From positions 1,739,501 through 1,803,500 of the forward strand of contig NZ_FJUR01000001.1 of NCBI RefSeq assembly GCF_900067135.1: DNA of 64,000 nt, in the 5' to 3' direction. Below are positions 35,249-43,739 of this stretch, piece after piece; position 1 is the stretch's first letter, and each line of letters starts with the position of its first letter. Source of the DNA: Rhizobium sp. 9140. GTDB taxonomy: Bacteria > Pseudomonadota > Alphaproteobacteria > Rhizobiales > Rhizobiaceae. Made by a program: the position numbers and the translations under genes. The notes under the pieces are model-generated. The model saw nothing but the letters and a program-made list of their open reading frames with translations, did no database searches and was not told where the DNA came from.

Positions 35249-37932
35249 GGCCGGTTCCTCGGGTTGCGGTTGATGTGCGCGACGGATTCAGGCAGCTGCT
35301 TGTGGATCTTCTTGGCCATCTGCGCAGAGGACTTCTGAGCCGACTTCTCGGAGATTTCCGTGACGAAAGGGGTCAGATTTCCGCTGGAGTCGACATCGAC
35401 GCCAACCTTGAGACTCGTCTCGACATCGACTTTTGTGGACTGGACGGACGAGACATCGCGGGCTTGTGGCATCGGGGCGGCCGGCGCCGGCATTGCAGCG
35501 GATCGAGGTGCAGCACCGATCTGATCATTCGGCGTGATCGTGCCAGATTTCCCCGGGTTGAAGATCTCCGGACCTTTCTCGCCCACGACGTAAGCCTTGC
35601 CGCTGGAGACCGGGCCGCCTTCGGCACGGAAGCCGCCGAAGAATGCGCCGATCAGCTGCCCGAAGATCCCCCCGCCGCCGCCCGCGCCGCCTCCGAACAA
35701 GCCGTCGAGCGCCATGGACAAGAGCTTGTCCGCTATCTGGCCCAGCGCATTTTTGAAAGCGTCGGCCGCGGATTTGCCGTTGATCAGGTCGGTGACAAAG
35801 CCCTTTGCGACCGTCGATCCTAGCTGTCCAAACTCGGACATGGTGCGCTGGAGATCCTCTTGGCTCTGAACGAGGCCTCGGGTCTTTTCCTCGGCAGCCG
35901 CCATCTGTTCGGCGAGAGCTTGCAGGTGAGTGAGCTCGTCCGGATTAAGATCGATCCCCGCCTGCTTGGCCTGGTTGAGGAGTTCCTGCTCGTAACGCAG
36001 GGCGGCGGCGGCCTCCTTCGTCATGCCGACGGCCGTGGCTTCTGTGCTTTGCGTGGCGATGAAGGCCTGCGCCTGCGTCACGAGGTCGGCATATTCCTTT
36101 GCCCGGTCCTCAAGATCCGCCACACGGTCCTGCACGCCCTGAGGCGCATCCGAGAGGTAAAGCTCAGACTCCTGCTTGCGACGGCCACGGTTCACGCCGC
36201 CATTGTCGGAACCAAGTCCGCCGATGGCTTGGCTGACGGTGCCGGCGTCACCGGACTTGATGGCCGCAACGATCCGGTCGGGCAGGCTGCCGTAGTTGTA
36301 GGCGATCGAGGTCAGGGCGGCCTGCTGGTTTTCGGTCATAGCCCGGAAGGTATCGGCGCCGATCTGCCCCTCGATACCTTTCTGAAATTCACCAATGCGG
36401 CGCGTGAGGTCGCGGTTCGCATCGGCAACCGAAACCGAGATGCCAGCGGTAACGCGCTGGACGGAGTTGTCCGACAGCGTGACGGTATCCGAGCCGTAAC
36501 CGGCACGTAGCGCGTTGACGTCCCAATAGGGCTTTGCGCTGAAGCCCTCGAACTGCTTGATCAGCGCCGTCGCGGAATCAACGGATGCTGTCGTGGCCGC
36601 TGTCGCGTTCTCTGCCGCGATCTCGCTCGATGCCTGGATGGTGGCTGCCGCCTTCGTCAGCGAGACACCCACCTTCTCCGCCGCCGCGAGGATCACCTCG
36701 GCACGCGCCTCGATGTCCTTCTGCAGTTCGCTCCGGGCCGCCTCGGCTGTACGCTGCGTCAAGAAATTCTGCGTCATCGCTGCGTCGCGCTGCGCGATGC
36801 GGTCGACCTGGTCCGCCGCCGGCGTGATTGAGCGTGACGTCGTGGCAAGCCCCTTGGGGCGCACGACAGCCGGCACGGATTTGACGCGCTTGTTTAGCTC
36901 CTCAACGATCATCCTCTCTTCGGCGGCAATTTCTGCCAGCTGGACCTCCAGCTTTCGACGCGTCATCGGCTCGGCATCACCAATCGTGAGGATCTGCGTC
37001 TCCAGGTCGAGACGCTTCATGCCCAGATCGGCCTGCCGGTTCTCCAGCGTCTTCGACTTCTGGTTCTCGAACTCGCGGTATGAGTCGAGGAATTCGAACC
37101 ACGCAGAACACGCCTCGACGATCGCAGACTTCAAATGCGTGCCGATGGTGTTCGCGATCACGTTGAACTGCTGGTCGACCTCTTCGGCCTTCGCGATCAG
37201 TTGGTCATCCATGACAATGCCGAGATCGTTCGCCGCCTTGATCTGCGCGCGAATGCCGGCCTCGCCCTTGGTGAGCAACTGCACGAACTGCTCACCACCG
37301 GTGCCGCCGAAGAGCTCGTCCGAAATGCGGATCTGAGCGGCCTTGTCGAGGCGCTGCAGCTTCCCGATGATTTCGAGGAACAGCTGATCCGGATCCTGCA
37401 GCTTGCGCGCCAGTTCGGACGCGTTATACCCGAGCCGCCTGAACGACTCGGCAGCCGAGCCGGCGCCGGTTTTGATGAACTCGTCAGCCCGGAGGGACAT
37501 TTCCTTCAGGCCATCGGTGAGGCTGTCGATACCGATGCGGTTCTGTTCCGCGACGAACTTGAGCTCTTGGAACGCCTTGAAGGATACGCCGGCGCGCTTC
37601 GCCTGGTCGGACATTTCCAAAACAGACTTCGTGCTGTCGATCACCGCCTGCCGAATGCCCTCCAGGGCGCCGATCGCAGCGCCGGCCGCCAGACCAGTGA
37701 CGAAGGCCTTGCCGAACGTGCCGATGCGGCTCGACGTCTGAGCAAGCGCCTGATTGACGCGCGTCGTGGTGCGGACCATGTCGGTCTCCATAGCGCGCGT
37801 GGCACTACTGGAACTGTTGCGCAGCTGCTGAAATGAGCGGGAACCTGTCTTCTCCGCCGCCTTCATGCGCTTTTCGAATTCGTTGATTCTCGCCTCAAGG
37901 GAGACGACCAAACGCTCTTCATCACCGGACAT
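35245..37932 (-). CDS. Tape measure protein with embedded lysozyme-like domain
   Basis: 895 residues from ATG 37932, preceded by GAAGGAG. It sets tail length and acts at DNA ejection. The N-terminal coiled-coil (about 8-60), hydrophobic segment (VTGLAAGAAIGALEG) and C-terminal Gly-rich region (about 810-870, ending in GEKGPEIF) are classic tape-measure features. Residues about 455-590 form a GH24-type phage lysozyme-like domain: LIKQFEGFSAKPYWD, AGYGS and NQQAALTSIAYNYG, presumably cutting peptidoglycan during entry. It starts 12 bases past the terminase stop, an unusual neighbour. Confidence 0.88.
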   Translation of the reverse strand: MSGDEERLVVSLEARINEFEKRMKAAEKTGSRSFQQLRNSSSSATRAMETDMVRTTTRVNQALAQTSSRIGTFGKAFVTGLAAGAAIGALEGIRQAVIDSTKSVLEMSDQAKRAGVSFKAFQELKFVAEQNRIGIDSLTDGLKEMSLRADEFIKTGAGSAAESFRRLGYNASELARKLQDPDQLFLEIIGKLQRLDKAAQIRISDELFGGTGGEQFVQLLTKGEAGIRAQIKAANDLGIVMDDQLIAKAEEVDQQFNVIANTIGTHLKSAIVEACSAWFEFLDSYREFENQKSKTLENRQADLGMKRLDLETQILTIGDAEPMTRRKLEVQLAEIAAEERMIVEELNKRVKSVPAVVRPKGLATTSRSITPAADQVDRIAQRDAAMTQNFLTQRTAEAARSELQKDIEARAEVILAAAEKVGVSLTKAAATIQASSEIAAENATAATTASVDSATALIKQFEGFSAKPYWDVNALRAGYGSDTVTLSDNSVQRVTAGISVSVADANRDLTRRIGEFQKGIEGQIGADTFRAMTENQQAALTSIAYNYGSLPDRIVAAIKSGDAGTVSQAIGGLGSDNGGVNRGRRKQESELYLSDAPQGVQDRVADLEDRAKEYADLVTQAQAFIATQSTEATAVGMTKEAAAALRYEQELLNQAKQAGIDLNPDELTHLQALAEQMAAAEEKTRGLVQSQEDLQRTMSEFGQLGSTVAKGFVTDLINGKSAADAFKNALGQIADKLLSMALDGLFGGGAGGGGGIFGQLIGAFFGGFRAEGGPVSSGKAYVVGEKGPEIFNPGKSGTITPNDQIGAAPRSAAMPAPAAPMPQARDVSSVQSTKVDVETSLKVGVDVDSSGNLTPFVTEISEKSAQKSSAQMAKKIHKQLPESVAHINRNPRNRP

Positions 37933-37943
37933 GCGGTTCTCCT

Positions 37944-39572
37944 TCAGGCCCAAGCCCAGTTTTCGACATCGTCCATGTCGGCATCCTCATAGGAGGATTT
38001 GCCGTTATCGCCGGCCGCGGCACGGGCAACCGCCATCGCGCAAGCCACTGCGCCGTCGATGCGGTCCTTCGACTTGCCCTTGTGGAAACTCTTGTTTCCG
38101 GCCTTGTCCGTCTGAGTGGCGATGTTGTCGAAATGCCAGCGCAAAATAGGATGACCGCTATGGGTGAACTGCCTTCCAACGATCGCGCGCTCCAGTTCGG
38201 CAATTGCCGGCGCCATGGAAATCCAGCCCTGTCTGAACTCGATCGCAGGCAAGCCCTCCTCCTGCATAATGTTGAGCGAGTTCCGGGCGAGGTGCGGATC
38301 GAAGGCGATTTCCCTGACGTTGAACCGCGCGCAGATTTCGCGGATCTGGTCCTCGACGGCCCGGAAGTCGATGACGTTTCCAGGCGTAAGGGTGATCAGG
38401 CCCTGCTCGTGCCAGAGAGCGTAATTCACATCGTCCTTCAGGCCTTTGCGGATGATGTTATCTTCGGGAAGGAAGAACCATGGGTGCACGACATAACCGC
38501 TCTCACGGTCGCCCCAGCAGGCCACCACGGCGGTGAGGTCCAGCGATGACGACAAGTCCACACCGAGCCAGCACGGCGTTTGGTCGGCCTCCAGCGCGTC
38601 GAGATCCACGACACCCTTGCCCTCATCAAAGATTGGCATGGACACGAAGGGCGAGGCGCTATGGTCGAGCCAGCAATTGAGGTGGAACTGACGGAAATTG
38701 TCCCGCTCCGCCGGCCGCTCTTTGGCCTCGCTCGCCATCTGGCGCAAGCCGTCGATATCGGGATAACCCTCGGCAAGGCCGGGGTTTACGAAATGCCAGA
38801 GGGATTCGTCCTGCCAGTCATCCTCCGGGTCGGTCTCGAACAGAACCGGAAGAAAGCCCGGGTCCGTCACCTCTCCCGACTGCACCTTTCGGGCATATTG
38901 CAGAAGCTCGAATGCAAGGTTCTCCTGCCCACGGCCGGCCTGAGTGATGACGCACAAAAGCGTGTTGGCAACCTTGTTCAAGCCGGTTCGGATGGCAGAC
39001 CAGTTGCGACGGGCGTTTTCTCCCTCCCAGTTGATCAACTCGTCTGCCAGAACGAAATTCGGGGTTTTCCCGAGCTTGCCCTTGCCGCCCGATGCGAGCG
39101 CGCGGAAGGTCGCCTTGGACTTTTTGTGCTCCAGGTAGAACACTGACTCGGTGGGCTTCATGGCGCCCTGAAGCCATTCGGTCTCGCCAACGATGCCGAC
39201 GGCTTCGTCATAGGCAATGCGTGCGTCTTCCTCGGCCGATGCTGCGACCATGGCCTGCCCGCCGGGCACGCGCTCGTAACCGACGGTATGCAGCAATGCG
39301 AGGCCCGCCCCAAGCGTGGTCTTGCGTGCGCCACGCGGGAGGAGGATGAACACGGTCCGGACCTGCCGGCGCTCGTTCGGGAAGCACGGGCCGTAGATCC
39401 GGCGAACGATGCGCTCCCAGAACATCGGCAATTCGAAATCGCCTGTCTCGCTCTTGGGATGCTTCAACGCACGCAGGAACTTGACGGCGCGCTCGCCCTT
39501 GCCGAAAGGGTCTTCGATCTCGCTGCCATCGAAAATCCATTCTGGACGGGTGGTTCTAGACGTCGAGGCCAT
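37944..39572 (-). CDS. terL: Terminase large subunit (HK97/Terminase_1 type)
   Basis: Packaging motor ATPase and nuclease, 542 residues from ATG 39572 (GGAGG nine bases upstream; ATG 39587 possible). The ATPase domain has the Walker A-like LLPRGARKTTLGAG near residue 75 and Walker B FVLADELINW near 170. The nuclease domain begins with the acidic GVDLSSSLDLTAV near 330 and has a late Asp in KDRIDGAVA. Complete. It overlaps the small subunit by 17 bases. Confidence 0.94.
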   Translation of the reverse strand: MASTSRTTRPEWIFDGSEIEDPFGKGERAVKFLRALKHPKSETGDFELPMFWERIVRRIYGPCFPNERRQVRTVFILLPRGARKTTLGAGLALLHTVGYERVPGGQAMVAASAEEDARIAYDEAVGIVGETEWLQGAMKPTESVFYLEHKKSKATFRALASGGKGKLGKTPNFVLADELINWEGENARRNWSAIRTGLNKVANTLLCVITQAGRGQENLAFELLQYARKVQSGEVTDPGFLPVLFETDPEDDWQDESLWHFVNPGLAEGYPDIDGLRQMASEAKERPAERDNFRQFHLNCWLDHSASPFVSMPIFDEGKGVVDLDALEADQTPCWLGVDLSSSLDLTAVVACWGDRESGYVVHPWFFLPEDNIIRKGLKDDVNYALWHEQGLITLTPGNVIDFRAVEDQIREICARFNVREIAFDPHLARNSLNIMQEEGLPAIEFRQGWISMAPAIAELERAIVGRQFTHSGHPILRWHFDNIATQTDKAGNKSFHKGKSKDRIDGAVACAMAVARAAAGDNGKSSYEDADMDDVENWAWA

Positions 39573-39972
39573 CGGGTGCGCCTCCATTCTTCTTGTCCTT
39601 CGGGGTGAAGCCTTGTTTCGACCGGGCGGCAGGCGAAATGCCGAGTTCAGCCGCAAGCCGAGCCGTGGCCTCCAAGGCTTTCGACAACAATCCGCTTGCC
39701 GGGTTCGGCTTCATCATCTTGTGCGCGGTGCTGACGAGGAGGCCATGCTCCTGTATTGCTGCCTGGCACTGGCGCACCGTCCACCGGGCCACAAGATACG
39801 ATTCGAGCAGGCCAAGCGCCGGCGTGGTGAGGATCTGGCGAGCGACCATGTCGAGGGCGATGGCATCCCATTCGGCGGCGAACTCGGCCGGCACCGACGT
39901 CGGGCATTTGGGAACGCCCGTCAGTCCGCCGTCGATCGCCTTGAGGTCTGCCTTCCGCCCACGGGTGCTCAT
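39556..39972 (-). CDS. terS: Terminase small subunit (P27 family)
   Basis: DNA-recognition subunit for packaging, 138 residues from ATG 39972, which overlaps the upstream stop (ATGA). Features: a basic GRKADLKAIDGG start, CPTSVPAEFAAEWDAIA, and a helical oligomerisation core with the P27-type GLLVSTAHKMMKPNPAS. The C-terminal tail is Lys-rich. Its partner is the adjacent large subunit. Confidence 0.9.
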   Translation of the reverse strand: MSTRGRKADLKAIDGGLTGVPKCPTSVPAEFAAEWDAIALDMVARQILTTPALGLLESYLVARWTVRQCQAAIQEHGLLVSTAHKMMKPNPASGLLSKALEATARLAAELGISPAARSKQGFTPKDKKNGGAPDGLDV

Positions 39973-40286
39973 TTCGTCGCCTCGCATCGAAGCTCGAGTC
40001 CGCGCCGGCGGCCGAGTTCTTTGACTTCGCGGATGTTGAAATATGGGCCTGACCCATATTCAACGCGATCGGCCGTGGTGATGCCGTCGATCCAACGCGT
40101 GCGAAAGATGACAACGGTCTCGTCGGTCGCGCCTTGGGCCGTCAGGAACTCCTCCGTCGATGATTGAATCACCTGCGCGCGCAGCGTCGCGACAGGCGTC
40201 CACGTCTCAACGGGCGTTCCGAAGTCATTCGGTACGGAAGCGAACCGCGAGATTGTGATGGCTCGATCGAGCTTGCCGGCGCGCAT
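39969..40286 (-). CDS. Phage head closure (head-tail adaptor) protein
   Basis: 105 residues, starting MRAGKLDRAITISRF, with the beta-barrel pattern of the SPP1 gp16/HK97 head-closure family (WTPVATLRAQVI, FRTRWIDGITTADRVEY). It seals the connector under the portal ring. It follows the DUF3168 gene directly. Confidence 0.85.
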   Translation of the reverse strand: MRAGKLDRAITISRFASVPNDFGTPVETWTPVATLRAQVIQSSTEEFLTAQGATDETVVIFRTRWIDGITTADRVEYGSGPYFNIREVKELGRRRGLELRCEATK

Positions 40287-40697
40287 TCATTTCTCCTCTG
40301 CGATTGCGTTGATCGTGACGACGCCATGGCTCGTCTTGCCATCGGGGTCGCGGAGGAACCGGCTTCGCTCGACGCGAGCATCGACAATCTCAATGCCGGG
40401 AATTCCGGCAATCAACTTCGTGCGGAGTGCGGTCCGGATCGCGCCGGCCACCGCCTTCACGCCTGCCGTGCTCGGTTCTTCTACCCAGCAATGCAAATCC
40501 ATGAAGATACGGACGCGGGTGCGGGCGACGGTGTCGCCTTCGTCTACAGCCTGAGCCTCGCCCATGATGATCGAGGGGCGCGGATTCGGGCGCTCGTTGC
40601 GATCGAGAATACTGACGGCCGGCACCAGCGCCACGATGCCTGGAGTGGCAACGAGGCGGGCTCGAACGGCGGTCTGAAGGGCGATTTCCGGTGTCAT
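40287..40697 (-). CDS. DUF3168 tail-completion protein
   Basis: 136 residues starting MTPEIALQTAVRARL. The pattern (VSILDRNERPNPRPSIIMGE, then LHCWVEEPSTAGVKAVAGAIRTAL) is that of DUF3168, tail-terminator/completion proteins of siphophages. It abuts the head-closure gene and overlaps the upstream small gene by four bases. Confidence 0.85.
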   Translation of the reverse strand: MTPEIALQTAVRARLVATPGIVALVPAVSILDRNERPNPRPSIIMGEAQAVDEGDTVARTRVRIFMDLHCWVEEPSTAGVKAVAGAIRTALRTKLIAGIPGIEIVDARVERSRFLRDPDGKTSHGVVTINAIAEEK

Positions 40698-40945
40698 GCC
40701 GCGGCGCGCTTCGTGACGACGACGGCGCCGTAGGCCGTGTTGACGTAGGCATGCTCGTCGGCCGTGAGGTAGATATCGCCCGCCTCGTTGAGCCTGCAGA
40801 ATTGAACGATGCCCTCTTCCTCGTCGGCCATAACGGCCGCCGCGACCGGTGCGCCATTCAAAGTGACGTCGAAAGTGAAACCCGTCTGCCGTGCTGCCTC
40901 GACAGCGGCATATCCGCGGTCATATTCAAAGCTGGAAATCCTCAT
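40694..40945 (-). CDS. Small phage protein of unknown function
   Basis: 83 residues, predicted beta-rich, starting MRISSFEYDRGY. Overlaps both neighbours by four bases (upstream gp10-like, downstream DUF3168). The position inside the head-tail joining cluster suggests a structural or assembly role. No family recognised. Confidence 0.7.
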   Translation of the reverse strand: MRISSFEYDRGYAAVEAARQTGFTFDVTLNGAPVAAAVMADEEEGIVQFCRLNEAGDIYLTADEHAYVNTAYGAVVVTKRAAA

Positions 40946-41355
40946 TTTTTCGTCTCCTTTATGGCCTTGCTGATTGACCGCTTGATGCGGGTGAGTGCGC
41001 GCTTGCGCTCCAGGCGAAACCCCGGCCAGAAAAACGCCTGAGCCGGTGCCTTCGTGGTTCCGTGTTCGGCTAGATGGGCGTAACGAACGTCGCTGTTTCC
41101 AGCGGTCACGATCGCCTCGAGTTCTCCCGCGACGCGTGCGCCGCCGGGCTGGGAATACGGCGGCGTACTCTGTCCCGGCCGCGTGACCTCGATGCTTTCG
41201 CGGAGATCGCCGTCATCGACTGGCGCCAGACGGCGCTGCGTGTCCGCGATTTCGTCCGCGCCCTTGACCAATGCAGGCACGACCGCTTCCCGCGCCGCCT
41301 TCGGGATCGCCTGCATCCGCTGTTTGAACCGGGAGAGGCCGCCGTCATTCGCCAT
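40942..41355 (-). CDS. HK97 gp10-like head-tail component
   Basis: 137 residues from ATG 41355. The gp10 signature is clear: ADTQRRLAPVDDGDLRESIE near 42-61 and YAHLAEHGTTKAPAQAFFWP near 98-117, followed by a basic C-terminal helix. Family members are minor components at the head-tail interface. A one-base gap separates it from the upstream connector gene. Confidence 0.9.
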   Translation of the reverse strand: MANDGGLSRFKQRMQAIPKAAREAVVPALVKGADEIADTQRRLAPVDDGDLRESIEVTRPGQSTPPYSQPGGARVAGELEAIVTAGNSDVRYAHLAEHGTTKAPAQAFFWPGFRLERKRALTRIKRSISKAIKETKK

Positions 41356-41356
41356 T

Positions 41357-41671
41357 TCAGAAGCTCCATTCCCTGTACGAGGACAAGATATCGGACACGC
41401 CGAAGGGCAAAGCTTGTGCCGAAATGCCGACAAGACTCGCTTCGCGATTTTCGTACCAGTGAGCCGCCAGCATCGTGACCGCATGCGGCAGATCCGCCGG
41501 CAGGTCTTCCAGTCCGGTAGCGCCGTAACGGTCTGCAAGCTTGAAGCCCAACTGCGATTCAATATGCCGCTGCGATGCTGCCAAGATGCGAGCCAACAAG
41601 GCGTCGTCGTCTGTTCCGAGATCCTCGGACAGATTCAGATGCTGCTTCAGTTCGGCGACGGTCACGACCAT
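41357..41671 (-). CDS. Phage head-tail connector (gp6-like)
   Basis: 104 residues from ATG 41671 with AAAAGGTG upstream. The all-helical pattern VTVAELKQHLNLSEDLGTDD and ILAASQRHIESQLGF is typical of gp6/gp15-type connectors that bind the portal. The C-terminus (SSYREWSF) is family-like. 121 bases of AT-rich sequence separate it from the tail-tube gene upstream, so a promoter or processing site may lie there. Confidence 0.85.
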   Translation of the reverse strand: MVVTVAELKQHLNLSEDLGTDDDALLARILAASQRHIESQLGFKLADRYGATGLEDLPADLPHAVTMLAAHWYENREASLVGISAQALPFGVSDILSSYREWSF

Positions 41672-41792
41672 CTGGGCACCTTTTTGGTTGAAAAAAACTA
41701 GATCTATTTTGACGGCATTTCGTAAGAAGGACCCCGCGCCGGTCCCCCCGACAGTCCGAAAGTCGGAGACCACCCCCCGGGGTGAGGGAGGG

Positions 41793-42239
41793 TCAGGGCA
41801 ACCGCACGAGGTTCGTCTGCCGAGCGATCGTGACCATCATACGTGCGACATCAGAGGCGGCTTCGAGAACCTCTTCGGCACCGATGACGAGACCGAGGAA
41901 CATGCGCGTCGTGCCATCGCTCAACGCGATACGGAAGGCGAAGGCGTCGGGGCTGCGCAGGGCGGCAATGAGTGCCAGCTGCCCGGCATCCGCCGCGTCC
42001 ATCCCTACCGTGAGCGTCATAGGTGAGGCAGTAGCGACACCCTTGCCGATGATCCCACGCGTGCTACCCATGTGAGTGGCGTCCCACGTCGTGACGGTCT
42101 CAGCCGATGATCCAAGGGCTTCGCACCCACCGACCTCCACCCACGCCTGCGAGGCGAAGTCAGTTGCCGACACCTGGTCGATGCCGGCACTGAATGAGGA
42201 ACCTACGAAGAAGCGGGAACCAGCGACTGCGAACAGCAT
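41793..42239 (-). CDS. Tail tube protein paralogue 2
   Basis: 148 residues. It aligns with the preceding gene over its whole length: VAGSRFFVG, FASQAWVEVGGCEALG, LTVGMDAADAGQLALIAAL and AEEVLEAASDVARMMVTI match equivalent segments there. The tail-tube fold is inferred for both. The two genes abut (stop and start share base 42239). Possible roles: a second tube subunit, or a tail terminator derived from it. Confidence 0.75.
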   Translation of the reverse strand: MLFAVAGSRFFVGSSFSAGIDQVSATDFASQAWVEVGGCEALGSSAETVTTWDATHMGSTRGIIGKGVATASPMTLTVGMDAADAGQLALIAALRSPDAFAFRIALSDGTTRMFLGLVIGAEEVLEAASDVARMMVTIARQTNLVRLP

Positions 42240-42724
42240 TACGTGGCCGATGCCGCGACGCGTACGATGTTGCTGTTGATGCTCATGGAGACATTCAGCT
42301 TGGCAACGTCACCTGCTGCCTCCAGCGCCTCCGCGGCGGACATGATCCGTGCGACGAAATATCGGATCGAGTTCTTCGGGCTGGCGCCGCTCGGCTTGTC
42401 GGAGAACTCAACACGAATGGCAAACTCGTGAGGGACCTTTTCCGCCGCGACGAGAGCGGCCTGACCTGCGTCGGAATAGTCGAGACCACACACGATCTCC
42501 AGCGTGCCGGCGTCGCGGACGCCCTTCAGCTTCTGCCGGCGGGCCTTGCCGATATCGTCGAAAGTCGTTTCTTCCGAAGTGTCGCCAAACGTGCCGAGTG
42601 TCTCGACGTTGCCGACCTCCTGCCAGGTCTGGCTTGCGAAATCCGCCACAACGAAATCTGTGGCCTTGGAAGGCAGGGCAGCGCCGATCGAAATCTTGCT
42701 GCCTGCGACTGTGAAAATTGCCAT
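42239..42724 (-). CDS. Tail tube protein paralogue 1
   Basis: 161 residues with the siphophage tail-tube layout: VAGSKISIG at the N-terminus, ADFASQTWQEVGNVETLG, a beta-hairpin rich centre and the closing EALEAAGDVAKLNVSMSI. Likely the major tail protein. It follows the HNH gene (sharing base 42724) and precedes its own shorter paralogue. Confidence 0.8.
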   Translation of the reverse strand: MAIFTVAGSKISIGAALPSKATDFVVADFASQTWQEVGNVETLGTFGDTSEETTFDDIGKARRQKLKGVRDAGTLEIVCGLDYSDAGQAALVAAEKVPHEFAIRVEFSDKPSGASPKNSIRYFVARIMSAAEALEAAGDVAKLNVSMSINSNIVRVAASAT

Positions 42725-43074
42725 TAGGTTTTCTCCTTCTGCTGCTCACGCGCAGCATCGCGGGCGTTGCACCGGGCGCAGCCCGCGAGCCAGTTGCTTT
42801 TGTTCATTCTCAGATGCGGTGCCCGGCGGATCGACAGCACGTGACGCACGAGCGTCGCAGGCGATCCACATGAGCAAAACTCATTCTCGGGGCGGGCGAG
42901 GAAAGCTTTCGCCTCCCGCGTCCAGGTCGCGTCGTATCCGCGATCCCGAGAAGAAGGCCGGCGAAGATCGTGCCGTGCCTTCCTCTCGGCCGCTGCGCGC
43001 GCTCGGCATGCGCAAGTGACACCGGGGGGAACGGCCTTGCCACATGCACAAATGCTGGGAGCGCGCGAAGGCAT
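42724..43074 (-). CDS. HNH endonuclease
   Basis: 116 residues. Zinc-ligand pairs (CACGK near 9-13, CSCGS near 68, CARCNARDAAREQQ at the end) surround the catalytic RHVLSIRRAPHLRM segment. HNH proteins encoded near head genes take part in cos-site cleavage with the terminase in HK97-like phages. Here it sits between capsid and tail genes, 3.2 kb from terS. Confidence 0.8.
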   Translation of the reverse strand: MPSRAPSICACGKAVPPGVTCACRARAAAERKARHDLRRPSSRDRGYDATWTREAKAFLARPENEFCSCGSPATLVRHVLSIRRAPHLRMNKSNWLAGCARCNARDAAREQQKEKT

Positions 43075-43334
43075 CAGGCCAACCCGTAGAAGGTGCCGGA
43101 GGTGCCGGTGGCCAGAATACGGGCGGCGCGTAGCGGAAGTATCTGGCCGACCTTCATGGCGTAGGGCAGATCGACACCAAGGTGGTCGCGGACGACGATC
43201 GTTCCGTCAGCCTGGCACCAGATCGCCTTCGGCGTGACCGCAAGATCGGCTTGATCGTTTGGTACGATCGCAAAATGCGTGCGCGCCGGAGAAGAGATCG
43301 TGTCGGCCATGTTCATGAAGCGGTCCACTCCCAT
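43074..43334 (-). CDS. Small phage protein, spike-base/decoration-like
   Basis: 86 residues from ATG 43334 (TGATG overlap with the previous stop). The pattern NDQADLAVTPKAIWCQADG followed by VGQILPLRAARILATGTSGT resembles small proteins next to capsid genes that relatives annotate as spike-base or decoration proteins. A structural role is likely; the exact one is uncertain. Confidence 0.65.
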   Translation of the reverse strand: MGVDRFMNMADTISSPARTHFAIVPNDQADLAVTPKAIWCQADGTIVVRDHLGVDLPYAMKVGQILPLRAARILATGTSGTFYGLA

Positions 43335-43714
43335 CACGCCACCGGACGATCGACGGCGTGGGCCTTGATGGCGATCACGCTTGCGAAGATCGAGGTGCCG
43401 CTGGCCTTGGTCAAGACCGGGCGGACGTACCGCTTGAACCCTCTATACCCGACCTTGGCGGTGCCGTTGGCGGCGAGATTGCCGGCAAGGGGCGCTTGGT
43501 ACTGATTGGCCGCCACGTCGTTCCAGGCTGTGTTGTCATCGCTTTCCTGGAGCTTCAGGGCGAATGCACCAGCGCCGGTGATGGCACCCGTTGTGGCAAC
43601 GAATGCGACAGAATCGAAGCCAAGCAGGTCGATCGAGGCACCGTTGATGTTGGCGGCGATGTCGGCCGGCGCGATGGCCAGCACGGCGCCGAGATTGTGA
43701 ACAATGTCACGCAT
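43334..43714 (-). CDS. Phage structural protein, capsid-associated
   Basis: 126 residues, starting MRDIVHNLGAVLAIAPADI. The pattern FDSVAFVATTGAITGAGAF and KLQESDDNTAWNDV followed by VGYRGFKRYVRPVL is common in proteins encoded directly after HK97-type capsid genes. Probably decoration or head-stabilising. It lies 25 bases after the capsid gene. Confidence 0.65.
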   Translation of the reverse strand: MRDIVHNLGAVLAIAPADIAANINGASIDLLGFDSVAFVATTGAITGAGAFALKLQESDDNTAWNDVAANQYQAPLAGNLAANGTAKVGYRGFKRYVRPVLTKASGTSIFASVIAIKAHAVDRPVA

Positions 43715-43739
43715 GTGAATTTCCTTTCGTTGGTCCGGC

